Assembly: GCF_003024195.1 (NCBI RefSeq)
Contig: NZ_KZ679041.1
Coordinates: forward strand, 558,001 to 622,000
Source of the DNA: Streptomyces dioscori
GTDB taxonomy: Bacteria > Actinomycetota > Actinomycetes > Streptomycetales > Streptomycetaceae
Length of the DNA: 64,000 bases
Direction of reading: 5' to 3'
In this document: positions 8,977 through 17,890 of the stretch, in pieces
How the letters are laid out: every line of letters starts with the position of its first letter
How positions within the stretch are numbered: the first letter of the stretch is position 1
Notes under the pieces: model-generated
The model's database searches: none
What the model was told of the DNA's origin: nothing
Seen by the model: only the letters and a program-made list of their open reading frames with translations
Translations under genes and position numbers: made by a program

Positions 8977-10014
8977 ATGCCAGAGCTCACGAGCCGCAGA
9001 GGACTGCTCTTCGGCACCGCCGCCGTCTCGGCCGGTGTCCTCCTCGCCGGTTGCACCAGCAACGACTCCGACGACGAGCCGGCCTCCAACGACCAGCCCG
9101 CCGCCGACGACAAGAAGGGCAAGCAGGTCACCATCGGCTTCGCCGGCCCGCAGGCCGACCACGGCTGGCTCAACGCGATCAACGACAACGCGAAGAGCCG
9201 CGCCAAGAAGTACGAGGACGTGACGCTGGAGATCACCGAGGGCTCCAACGACACCGCGGCCCAGATCGGCCAGATAGAGACGCTGATCAACAAGAAGGTC
9301 GACGTCCTGGTCATCCTGCCCGCCGACGGCAAGGCTCTCACCCAGGTCGGCCTCAAGGCCATGCGGGCCGGCATCCCGGTGGTCAACCTCGACCGCATCT
9401 TCAACTCCCCGCAGGCGTACCGCAGTTACATCGGCGGCGACAACTTCGGCATGGGCCTGAACGCCGGGCACTACATCGGCGAGAAGCTCAAGGACAAGAA
9501 GAACGCCAAGGTCATCGAACTGGCCGGACTCGACAACCTGGAACTCACCAAGCAGCGCACGGCCGGCTTCGACGCGGCCCTCAAGAACTACCCGAACATC
9601 AAGAAGGTGGCCCGCCAGGCCGCCGAGTTCACCGTCGAGTCGGGACAGGCCAAGATGTCCCAGCTGCTGCAGGCCCAGTCGAGCTTCGACGCACTGTGGA
9701 ACCACGACGACGACCAGGGCGTCGGCGCCCTGCGCGCCATCGAGCAGGCCGGCCGCGACGACTTCCTGATGGTCGGCGGAGCGGGCGCGCTGTCCGCCAT
9801 GCAGGCCATCGAGTCGGACAACAGCGTCCTCAAGGCCACCGTCCTGTACCCGCCCACCATGGCCGCGTCCGCGATCGACCTCGCCCGCGCGCTCGGCCAG
9901 GGCAAGGGCATCAGCGGCCTTGCGGAGTTCGAGATCCCCTCGTCCCTGACGCTCTACTCGGCGGTCGTGGACAAGGAGAACGTCAAGACGTACCTGCCCA
10001 CCGGCTTCAAGTAG
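8977..10014 (+). CDS. Sugar ABC transporter substrate-binding lipoprotein (RbsB/periplasmic-binding-protein-1 type)
   Basis: A 345-residue extracytoplasmic sugar-binding protein. The N-terminus carries a twin-arginine motif (TSRRGLLFG) with a lipobox (LLAGCT), so it is predicted to be exported folded through Tat and lipidated. The mature part has the type-1 binding-protein fold with IGFAGPQADHGWLNAIN, VLVILPADGKALTQVG and PVVNLDRIF motifs. The ATG at 8977 is chosen because GAGGAAAGG precedes it; a TTG at 8956 is less likely. It completes the importer encoded upstream and is followed by a strong hairpin. Confidence 0.93.
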   Translation: MPELTSRRGLLFGTAAVSAGVLLAGCTSNDSDDEPASNDQPAADDKKGKQVTIGFAGPQADHGWLNAINDNAKSRAKKYEDVTLEITEGSNDTAAQIGQIETLINKKVDVLVILPADGKALTQVGLKAMRAGIPVVNLDRIFNSPQAYRSYIGGDNFGMGLNAGHYIGEKLKDKKNAKVIELAGLDNLELTKQRTAGFDAALKNYPNIKKVARQAAEFTVESGQAKMSQLLQAQSSFDALWNHDDDQGVGALRAIEQAGRDDFLMVGGAGALSAMQAIESDNSVLKATVLYPPTMAASAIDLARALGQGKGISGLAEFEIPSSLTLYSAVVDKENVKTYLPTGFK

Positions 10015-10029
10015 GCACTGCTCCGCTGG

Positions 10030-10067
10030 GGGCGCCCCTCAAGGGCGGGCGCCCGTGAGGGGCGCCC
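10030..10067 (+). terminator. Hairpin terminator after the sugar ABC operon
   Basis: GGGCGCCCCTC (10030-10040) pairs perfectly with GAGGGGCGCCC (10057-10067); the 16-nt loop can itself fold through GGGC/GCCC. There is no T-tract, as is common for actinomycete terminators. It separates the importer from the dehydrogenase gene cluster. Confidence 0.65.
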
Positions 10068-10070
10068 TCA

Positions 10071-10094
10071 AGGGGCGCGGGGAACTGCGCGACC
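10071..10094. repeat. 24-bp Streptomyces-type intergenic repeat, copy 2
   Basis: Identical over 24 bp to the element at 4704-4727 (begins AGGGGCGCGG, ends CTGCGCGACC). It lies between the hairpin above and the dehydrogenase gene, again in a non-coding spacer. Confidence 0.7.
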
Positions 10095-10187
10095 GGCCAC
10101 AGCGATCCCGCAGCCTCCGAACCACCGCAACCCGGCGGGCGCCCTATACACCCCCCACCGCGCCATGACGAAGAGGAGGACCTCCCG

Positions 10188-11420
10188 ATGGGACAGCCGC
10201 AGCAGCCTGACGAGGAACAGGCCGGGGCGCAAGCCGGGGCACAGGCCGGCAGACCCCCGCTGGGCGTCGGCATGGTCGGATACGCGTTCATGGGCGCCGC
10301 CCACTCCCAGGGCTGGCGCACCGCGGACCGCGTCTTCGACCTCCCGCTCCGACCCGTCCTCGCCGCAGTCTGCGGCCGTGACGCGGCAGCCGTGAGAACG
10401 GCGGCCGACCGGCTCGGCTGGGCAGCCGCCGAGACCGACTGGCGCGCCCTGATCGCCCGCGACGACGTCGACCTCGTGGACGTCTGCACTCCCGGCGACA
10501 GCCACGCCGAGATCGCCATCGCCGCGCTCGCCGCGGGCAAGCACGTGCTGTGCGAGAAGCCCCTCGCCAACACGGTCGAGGAGGCCGAGGCGATGACCGC
10601 GGCCGCCGAGGCCGCCGCGGCGCGCGGCCAGGTGGCGATGGTCGGTTTCAACTACCGCCGGGTGCCCGCGACGGCACTGGCCAGGAAGATGGTCGCCGAG
10701 GGCCGCATCGGCGCACTGCGCCACGTAAGGGTGACGTACCTTCAGGACTGGCTGGTGGACCGGGAGTTCCCGCTGACCTGGCGGCTGCGCAAGGAGTCGG
10801 CGGGCTCGGGCGCGCTCGGCGACCTCGGCGCCCACATCGTCGACCTCGCGCAGTACGTGGCGGGCGAGCCGGTGATCGGGGTGTCCGCCCTCACCGAGAC
10901 GTTCGTACGGGAGCGGCCACTGCTCTCCGGAGCCTCCAGCGGCCTCTCGGCGGCGGGCGGCGGCGAACTCGGTCCCGTCACGGTCGACGACGCCGCCCTG
11001 TTCACCGGGCGGTTCGCCTCGGGAGCCCTGGCGTCCTTCGAGGCCACCCGGTTCGCGACCGGCCGCAAGAACTCCCTGCGCATCGAACTCAACGGCGAGA
11101 AGGGCTCGTTGGCCTTCGACCTGGAACGCCTCAACGAACTCTCGTACCACGACGGTACGGAGCCGGCCACGCACGCGGGCTTCCGCCGCATCCTCGTCAC
11201 CGAACCCGATCACCCGTACCTGGAGGCCTGGTGGCCGCCGGGCCACGGCCTCGGCTACGAGCACACCTTCGTGCACCAGGCCCGCGACCTGGTCCACACG
11301 ATCGCTGAGGGCGGCCGGCCACTGCCGTCCTTCGCCGACGGGCTGCAGGTGCAGCGCGTGCTCGCGGCGGTCGAGGAGAGCGCCGAGAAGAACTCCGTCT
11401 TCACCCCCATCGCCAGCTGA
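10188..11420 (+). CDS. Gfo/Idh/MocA family oxidoreductase
   Basis: A 410-residue NAD(P)-dependent sugar or cyclitol dehydrogenase. The Rossmann start reads VGMVGYAFMGAAHSQGW, followed by the family hallmark VLCEKPLANTVEEA (EKP lysine) at about 125-138 and the C-terminal GALGDLGAHIVDLAQY with the usual catalytic DxxxH. The ATG at 10188 has a perfect GAGGAGG upstream. It is followed 15 bp later by a TIM-barrel isomerase, a frequent pairing in inositol and keto-sugar catabolism. The first 20 residues are Gln/Ala-rich and variable. Substrate is not determinable. Confidence 0.92.
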   Translation: MGQPQQPDEEQAGAQAGAQAGRPPLGVGMVGYAFMGAAHSQGWRTADRVFDLPLRPVLAAVCGRDAAAVRTAADRLGWAAAETDWRALIARDDVDLVDVCTPGDSHAEIAIAALAAGKHVLCEKPLANTVEEAEAMTAAAEAAAARGQVAMVGFNYRRVPATALARKMVAEGRIGALRHVRVTYLQDWLVDREFPLTWRLRKESAGSGALGDLGAHIVDLAQYVAGEPVIGVSALTETFVRERPLLSGASSGLSAAGGGELGPVTVDDAALFTGRFASGALASFEATRFATGRKNSLRIELNGEKGSLAFDLERLNELSYHDGTEPATHAGFRRILVTEPDHPYLEAWWPPGHGLGYEHTFVHQARDLVHTIAEGGRPLPSFADGLQVQRVLAAVEESAEKNSVFTPIAS

Positions 11421-11435
11421 GGAGGGCAAGTCCCG

Positions 11436-12440
<1,005 letters not shown>

Positions 12441-12530
12441 CCACCCCCCTCAAGGAGTTCTCTCCGGGGTGACGGCGCACCCCGGCGTATCGCACCCGCA
12501 GGAACCACCAGCCCCATTCTGGAGGCACCC

Positions 12531-15122
12531 GTGCACGCGAACGACCCCACCAGCACCGACAGAACCGAGAGCCACAGAGCCGGCGGTCACAGCTCCGGCA
12601 GCGACGGCTCCGGCGACCATGGTTCCGGCAACCATGGCTCCGACAGTCGCAGAGGCCGCCCGAAGATACGGGTCCGCAAGGCGCTGGCCCTGCTCACCGG
12701 CGCACTCCTCGCCGGTGCCTCACTCACCCTCGCCACACCCCCGGCGGGCGCGGCCACCGCGGACCCGGGCGCGGCACCCGCCGCACCGGTCGCCGCGGAG
12801 GACTTCCAGCAGGTCACCCTCGCCAAGGGCGAAGCCGAGACCGGTGAGCCCATGTCGCTGGCCGTCCTCCCGGACCGCTCGGTGCTGCACACCTCGCGCG
12901 ACGGCGAACTGCGGATCACCGACAGCGCGGGCAACACCCGCCTGGCCGGCAAGCTCGACGTCTACTCGCACGACGAGGAAGGCCTCCAGGGCGTCGGCAT
13001 CGACCCCGGCTTCGCCGACAACCGCTTCATCTACCTCTACTACGCCCCGCCGCTGGACACCCCGGCGGGCGACGCCCCCGAGACGGGCACCGCGGCTGAC
13101 TTCGCGCCCTTCGACGGCGTCAACCGCCTCTCGCGCTTCGTCCTGAACGAGGACGGCACCCTCGACAACGCCAGCGAGAAGAAGGTCCTCGACGTCCCCG
13201 CGACCCGCGGCATCTGCTGCCACGTCGGCGGCGACATCGACTTCGACGCGGACGGCAACCTCTACCTGTCGACCGGCGACGACTCCAACCCGTTCCAGTC
13301 GGACGGCTACGCGCCCATCGACGAGCGCGCCGACCGCAACCCCGTCTTCGACGCCCAGCGCACCTCCGGCAACACCAACGACCTGCGCGGCAAGATCCTG
13401 CGCGTCAAGGTGAACGCCGACGGCTCGTACGGCATCCCCGACGGCAACCTCTTCGCGCCCGGCACGGACAAGACGCGTCCCGAGATCTACGCGATGGGCT
13501 TCCGCAACCCGTTCCGCTTCAGCGTCGACAAGAAGACCGGCATCCTCTACGTCGGTGACTACGGCCCGGACGCCGGTGCCGCCGACCCCGCGCGCGGCCC
13601 CGCCGGACAGGTCGAGTTCGCCCGCGTCACCGAGCCCGGCAACTTCGGCTGGCCGTACTGCACCGGCGACAACGACGCCTACGTCGACTACGACTTCGCC
13701 ACGAAGACCTCGGGTGCCGCCTTCGACTGCGCCGCGCCCAAGAACACCTCGCCGAACAACACCGGTCTCACCGACCTGCCGCCGGCCCAGGCCGCCTGGA
13801 TCCCCTACGACGGCGGTTCCGTGCCCGAGTTCGGCACCGGCTCCGAGTCCCCGATGGGCGGACCGGTCTACCACTTCGACCCCGCGCTCGACTCGCCGGT
13901 CAAGTTCCCCGAGGCGTACGACGGTGACTTCTTCGCCGGTGAGTTCGGCCGCCGCTGGATCAAGCGGATCTCCTCCGACGGCGACGGCACCGTGCAGTCC
14001 ATCAACGACGTGCCGTGGACCGGCACCCAGGTCATGGACATGGCCTTCGGCCCGGACGGCGCGCTGTACGTCCTCGACTACGGTGTCTCCTGGTTCGGCG
14101 GCGACGAGAACTCCGCCCTGTACCGCATCGAGAACGCCACCGACGGCCACTCGCCCGTCGCCCAGGCCACGGCCGACAAGCAGTCCGGACAGGCGCCCCT
14201 GAAGGTCAAGTTCTCCTCGGCCGGCTCCACGGACGCCGACGGCGACGCCCTCACGTACAGCTGGGACTTCGGCGACGGCGGCACCTCGACCTCGGCCAAC
14301 CCGACGCACAAGTACAAGGCGAACGGCACCTACACCGCGACCCTGACCGCGAAGGACCCCGACGGCCGCACCGGCAGCTCCAGCGTGCAGATCGTCGTCG
14401 GCAACACCGCCCCCAAGGTGACGCTCCAACTCCCCGAGGACGGCCAGCTGTTCGCCTTCGGTGACGCGGTGCCCTTCAAGGTGAAGGTGACCGACCCGGA
14501 GGACGGCACCATCGACTGCGCCAAGGTGAAGGTCACCTTCGTCCTCGGCCACGACAGCCACGGCCACCCGGTGACCTCGGCGAACGGCTGCTCCGGCACC
14601 ATCCAGACCAGCGCCGACGGCGGCCACGACGAGGACGCCAACATCTTCGGTGTCTTCGACGCGGAGTACACCGACGGCGGAGGCGGCGGCCAGCAGGCCC
14701 TCACCACGCACGACCAGTCCGTCGTCCAGCCCAAGCACCGCCAGGCCGAGCACTTCGGCAAGTCCGAGGGCGTGACCGTCACGGAGCGGGCCGGCGCGCA
14801 CGGCGCGAAGACCGTCGGTGACATCCACAACAAGGACTGGATCTCCTTCGAGCCGTACGTCCTGAGCAACGCCACGAAGCTCACGGCACGCGTCTCCTCC
14901 GCGGGCACGGGCGGCAAGCTCGAAGTCCGCGCGGGCTCGCCCACCGGACGCCTCCTGGGCAGCGCGACCGTCCCGGTGACCGGCGGCTGGGAGACCTTCC
15001 AGGACGTCACCGCCTCCCTGTCCAAGGCTCCGCGCGGCACGACCACGCTCTACCTCGTCTTCAAGGGACGCGGCACCGGGGCCCTGTACGACGTGGACGA
15101 CTTCACCTTCACGACCCGCTGA
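12531..15122 (+). CDS. Secreted PQQ-type glucose/sorbosone dehydrogenase with PKD and carbohydrate-binding regions
   Basis: An 863-residue exported protein. A long Ser/Gly/His-rich leader precedes a signal segment (ALALLTGALLAGASLTLA, about 46-65). The catalytic-like domain (about 90-510) is a six-bladed propeller of the GSDH/PQQ sugar dehydrogenase family, with SHDEEGLQGVGIDPGF, GICCHVGGDIDFDADGNLY and YAMGFRNPFRFSVD. A PKD domain follows (about 550-625; YSWDFGDGGTSTSANPTHKY), and the C-terminus (about 715-863) resembles a CBM6-type carbohydrate-binding module. The GTG at 12531 has GGAGG upstream. It probably oxidises or binds glycosides outside the cell; whether it carries PQQ is not visible. 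Confidence 0.88.
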   Translation: MHANDPTSTDRTESHRAGGHSSGSDGSGDHGSGNHGSDSRRGRPKIRVRKALALLTGALLAGASLTLATPPAGAATADPGAAPAAPVAAEDFQQVTLAKGEAETGEPMSLAVLPDRSVLHTSRDGELRITDSAGNTRLAGKLDVYSHDEEGLQGVGIDPGFADNRFIYLYYAPPLDTPAGDAPETGTAADFAPFDGVNRLSRFVLNEDGTLDNASEKKVLDVPATRGICCHVGGDIDFDADGNLYLSTGDDSNPFQSDGYAPIDERADRNPVFDAQRTSGNTNDLRGKILRVKVNADGSYGIPDGNLFAPGTDKTRPEIYAMGFRNPFRFSVDKKTGILYVGDYGPDAGAADPARGPAGQVEFARVTEPGNFGWPYCTGDNDAYVDYDFATKTSGAAFDCAAPKNTSPNNTGLTDLPPAQAAWIPYDGGSVPEFGTGSESPMGGPVYHFDPALDSPVKFPEAYDGDFFAGEFGRRWIKRISSDGDGTVQSINDVPWTGTQVMDMAFGPDGALYVLDYGVSWFGGDENSALYRIENATDGHSPVAQATADKQSGQAPLKVKFSSAGSTDADGDALTYSWDFGDGGTSTSANPTHKYKANGTYTATLTAKDPDGRTGSSSVQIVVGNTAPKVTLQLPEDGQLFAFGDAVPFKVKVTDPEDGTIDCAKVKVTFVLGHDSHGHPVTSANGCSGTIQTSADGGHDEDANIFGVFDAEYTDGGGGGQQALTTHDQSVVQPKHRQAEHFGKSEGVTVTERAGAHGAKTVGDIHNKDWISFEPYVLSNATKLTARVSSAGTGGKLEVRAGSPTGRLLGSATVPVTGGWETFQDVTASLSKAPRGTTTLYLVFKGRGTGALYDVDDFTFTTR

Positions 15123-15157
15123 CCGCCGATCCGCTGATTCGCCGAGGGAGGTCTTTC

Positions 15158-16570
15158 ATGCGAGCAACTGGCCGTACCGTGACCGCGGTGATCGGCGCCG
15201 CCCTGCTCATCGGGTGTGTGTCGGGTCCGGCGGCGTCGAACGGTCCGAACGGATCGAAAGGACCGAACGGATCGAACGGGCCGAAGGGGTCTTCGGCCGG
15301 TGACCGGGTCCTGGTGTTCTCCGAGACCGCCGGGTTCCGGCACGACTCCATCCCCGAGGGCATCGCCGCGGTGAAGGCCCTCGGAGCCGAACACGGCTTC
15401 GCGGTCGACGCCACCGAGGACTCGCGCGCCTTCTCCACGCGCAACCTCGCCCGGTACGACGCCGTGGTGTTCCTCTCCACGACCGGGGACGTCCTCACGA
15501 ACGGGCAGCAGAAGGCGTTCGAGCGGTACATCGGGCAGGGCGGCGGTTACGTGGGCATCCACGCGGCCGCCGACACCGAGTACGACTGGGAGTTCTACGG
15601 CGGCCTCGCCGGCGCCTGGTTCCAGTCGCACCCGGCGATCCAGCCCGCCCGCGTCGAGGTCGAGGACCGGGGCCACCCGGCCACCTCGCACCTCGGGGAG
15701 TCCTGGAACCGCACGGACGAGTGGTACAACTACCGCTCCAACCCGCGCGACCGGGCCCATGTACTGGCCTCGCTCGACGAGTCGTCGTACACCGGCGGCA
15801 CGATGAGCGGCGACCATCCGATCGCCTGGTGCCAGGAGTACAAGGGCGGCCGTTCCTTCTACACGGGCAGCGGCCACACCAAGGAGTCGTACGCCGACCC
15901 CGCCTTCCGGCAGCACCTGCTGGGCGGCATCCGCTGGGCCGTCGGCGACACCCAGGCCGACTGCCGTCCGGAGAAGGGCTACACACCGCTCTTCGACGGA
16001 AGTGCCGAATCGCTGGCCGCCTGGAAGCAGGCGGGACCGGGTGCGTTCTCGCTCTCGGACGACGGGACACTCACGTCGTCCGGCGGCCTGGGCATGCTCT
16101 GGTACGGCGCCTCGGAGTTCACCTCGTACTCGCTGAAGCTCGACTGGAGGATGGCGAGTTCCTCCGGCGACGACAACTCCGGTGTCTTCGTGGGCTTCCC
16201 GGCCTCCGACGACCCGTGGTCGGCCGTCGACAACGGGTACGAGATCCAGATCGACGCGACCGACGCCCCCGACCGCACCACCGGGGCCGTGTACAGCTTC
16301 CAGTCCGCCGACATCAAGAAGCGCGACCGTGCGCTGAACCCGCCGGGGGAGTGGAACACGTACGAGATCCGCGTGGAGGGCGAACGACTCCGCGTCTGGC
16401 TCAACGGCGTGAAGGTCAACGACTACACCAACACCGATCCGGCGCGGAGCCTGCGGGACGGTCATGTCGGCATCCAGAACCACGGTGCCGAGGACCGGGT
16501 GTCCTTCCGCGACGTCCGGATCAAACAACTGCCGGTGCGGCCGGTGCGAACCGCCGTACACGGCGACTGA
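15158..16570 (+). CDS. ThuA-DUF1080 (3-keto-disaccharide hydrolase domain) lipoprotein
   Basis: A 470-residue exported protein. The N-terminus has a signal segment ending in a lipobox-like LLIGCVS, then an Asn/Gly/Pro/Lys repeat tract (NGPNGSKGPNGSNGPKGS). A ThuA-like domain (about 47-270; VLVFSETAGFRHDSI, GGGYVGIHAAADTEYDW) is followed by a DUF1080 domain (about 275-460; GYTPLFDGSAESLAAWK, FKV-type lectin-like strands). DUF1080 members are 3-keto-glycoside hydrolases or lyases, and ThuA takes part in 3-keto-trehalose type metabolism. With the secreted dehydrogenase upstream, the pair suggests extracellular processing of keto-glycosides. A perfect hairpin follows. Confidence 0.87.
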   Translation: MRATGRTVTAVIGAALLIGCVSGPAASNGPNGSKGPNGSNGPKGSSAGDRVLVFSETAGFRHDSIPEGIAAVKALGAEHGFAVDATEDSRAFSTRNLARYDAVVFLSTTGDVLTNGQQKAFERYIGQGGGYVGIHAAADTEYDWEFYGGLAGAWFQSHPAIQPARVEVEDRGHPATSHLGESWNRTDEWYNYRSNPRDRAHVLASLDESSYTGGTMSGDHPIAWCQEYKGGRSFYTGSGHTKESYADPAFRQHLLGGIRWAVGDTQADCRPEKGYTPLFDGSAESLAAWKQAGPGAFSLSDDGTLTSSGGLGMLWYGASEFTSYSLKLDWRMASSSGDDNSGVFVGFPASDDPWSAVDNGYEIQIDATDAPDRTTGAVYSFQSADIKKRDRALNPPGEWNTYEIRVEGERLRVWLNGVKVNDYTNTDPARSLRDGHVGIQNHGAEDRVSFRDVRIKQLPVRPVRTAVHGD

Positions 16571-16572
16571 GC

Positions 16573-16610
16573 GACGGCGGGCGGGGGACGCCGGACCCCC
16601 GCCCGCCGTC
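16573..16610 (+). terminator. Perfect 15-bp hairpin between sugar genes and ebo-like operon
   Basis: GACGGCGGGCGGGGG (16573-16587) pairs perfectly with CCCCCGCCCGCCGTC (16596-16610) around an 8-nt loop, three bases past the ThuA stop, followed by TTGACC. It separates the preceding transcription unit from the ebo-type operon, which therefore probably has its own promoter in 16611-16693. Confidence 0.8.
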
Positions 16611-16693
16611 TTGACCTCTCCACCTCCACCTTCCGGCACCGGCTTTTCCGCGTTGCGTTCGCGCTGAGTTCGCGTTTGAGAGGGAGGCTGCCC

Positions 16694-17890
16694 ATGTCCG
16701 CCGAACCGTCTGTTTCCCCTTCTCGGGTCGGAGTGTGGCTGATCGGAGCGAGGGGCTCCGTCGCCACTACCGCCGTCGCGGGCTGCGCGGCCGTCACGGC
16801 CGGGCTCCATCCACCGACCGGCATGGTGACCGAGACCGGCGCCTTCCACGAGGCCGGCCTGCCCGCCCTGCCCTCACTCGTCTTCGGCGGCCACGACGTC
16901 GTCGACTGCCCACTCCCGAAACGGGCCGAGTCCCTCGCCGCGGGCGGGGTCCTGCCCCACGACCTGCCGTCCGCCGTCGCCGCCGAACTGGCCTCCGCCG
17001 ACCGGGAGATCAGGATCGGCGGCCCGCTCCCCGGCGACACCCGGACCGAGGACGAACTGATCGAGGCCCTCGCCCAGGACATCCGCGACTTCGCCCACCG
17101 GGGCGGACTCGCCAGAACCGTCGTGGTGAACGTCTCCTCCACGGAACCCGTCCCCGAGGGCGACACCCTCCCCGCCAGCTCCCTGTACGCCGCCGCCGCA
17201 CTGCGGGCCGGCTGCCCGTACGTCAACTTCACCCCGTCCGCGGGCCTGCACCACCCCCGCCTCGCACCGGCGGCAGCCGCATCGGGGCTGCCCTACGCCG
17301 GCCGCGACGGCAAGACGGGCCAGACCCTGCTGCGATCCGTCCTCGGCCCGATGTTCGCGCAGCGCGCGCTGGCCGTCCGCGCCTGGTCCGGTACGAACCT
17401 GCTGGGCGGCGGTGACGGCGCGGCCCTCGCCGACCCGGCCGCCGCGGCCGCCAAGAACGCCGGCAAGGAACGCGTCCTCGCCGACACCCTCGGCACGGTC
17501 CCCGAAGGCGAGACCCACATCGACGACGTACCGTCCCTCGGCGACTGGAAGACCGCCTGGGACCACATCGCCTTCGACGGCTTCCTCGGCACCCGGATGG
17601 TCCTCCAGACGACCTGGCAGGGCTGCGACTCCTCCCTCGCCGCCCCGCTGATCCTGGACCTGGCCCGCCTGACCGCCCGCGCCCACGAGCTGGGCGTCTC
17701 GGGCCCGCTCGCCGAACTGGGCTTCTACTTCAAGGACCCGGTGGGGGAGGGCCCCGCGCCCCTGGGCGAGCAGTACGCCCACCTGATCGGCTTCGCCGAC
17801 CGTCTGCGCGAACTCGCGCGACCGCCGGGCCCTGAGGAGCCCCGAGAGGTCCGCGACGCCGCGGAGCGCATGGCGGGGGAGCACCGGTGA
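16694..17890 (+). CDS. Inositol-3-phosphate synthase family protein, first gene of ebo-like operon
   Basis: A 398-residue NAD-dependent cyclase of the myo-inositol-1-phosphate synthase family. The N-terminal Rossmann region reads VGVWLIGARGSVATTAVAG; family landmarks are SGTNLLGGGDGAALADP, DDVPSLGDWKTAWDHIAFDG and DSSLAAPLILDLARLT, corresponding to the NxDG, DWK and DSxLAAP motifs of known synthases. Such enzymes convert glucose 6-phosphate to an inositol phosphate; a variant substrate is possible. The ATG at 16694 is preceded by GAGGGAGG. Its stop overlaps the GTG of the prenyltransferase gene. It is shorter than eukaryotic synthases but similar to actinobacterial ones. Confidence 0.88.
   Translation: MSAEPSVSPSRVGVWLIGARGSVATTAVAGCAAVTAGLHPPTGMVTETGAFHEAGLPALPSLVFGGHDVVDCPLPKRAESLAAGGVLPHDLPSAVAAELASADREIRIGGPLPGDTRTEDELIEALAQDIRDFAHRGGLARTVVVNVSSTEPVPEGDTLPASSLYAAAALRAGCPYVNFTPSAGLHHPRLAPAAAASGLPYAGRDGKTGQTLLRSVLGPMFAQRALAVRAWSGTNLLGGGDGAALADPAAAAAKNAGKERVLADTLGTVPEGETHIDDVPSLGDWKTAWDHIAFDGFLGTRMVLQTTWQGCDSSLAAPLILDLARLTARAHELGVSGPLAELGFYFKDPVGEGPAPLGEQYAHLIGFADRLRELARPPGPEEPREVRDAAERMAGEHR

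Noticed and set aside
7458..10058. An 866-codon plus-strand frame across the sugar transporter genes
   Set aside because: The translation is Arg/Pro/His-rich and out of frame with the ATPase, permease and binding-protein genes.
12720..14828. A 702-codon minus-strand frame opposite the secreted dehydrogenase
   Set aside because: Composition is Val/Gly/Asp-rich without motifs; the plus-strand protein is well supported.
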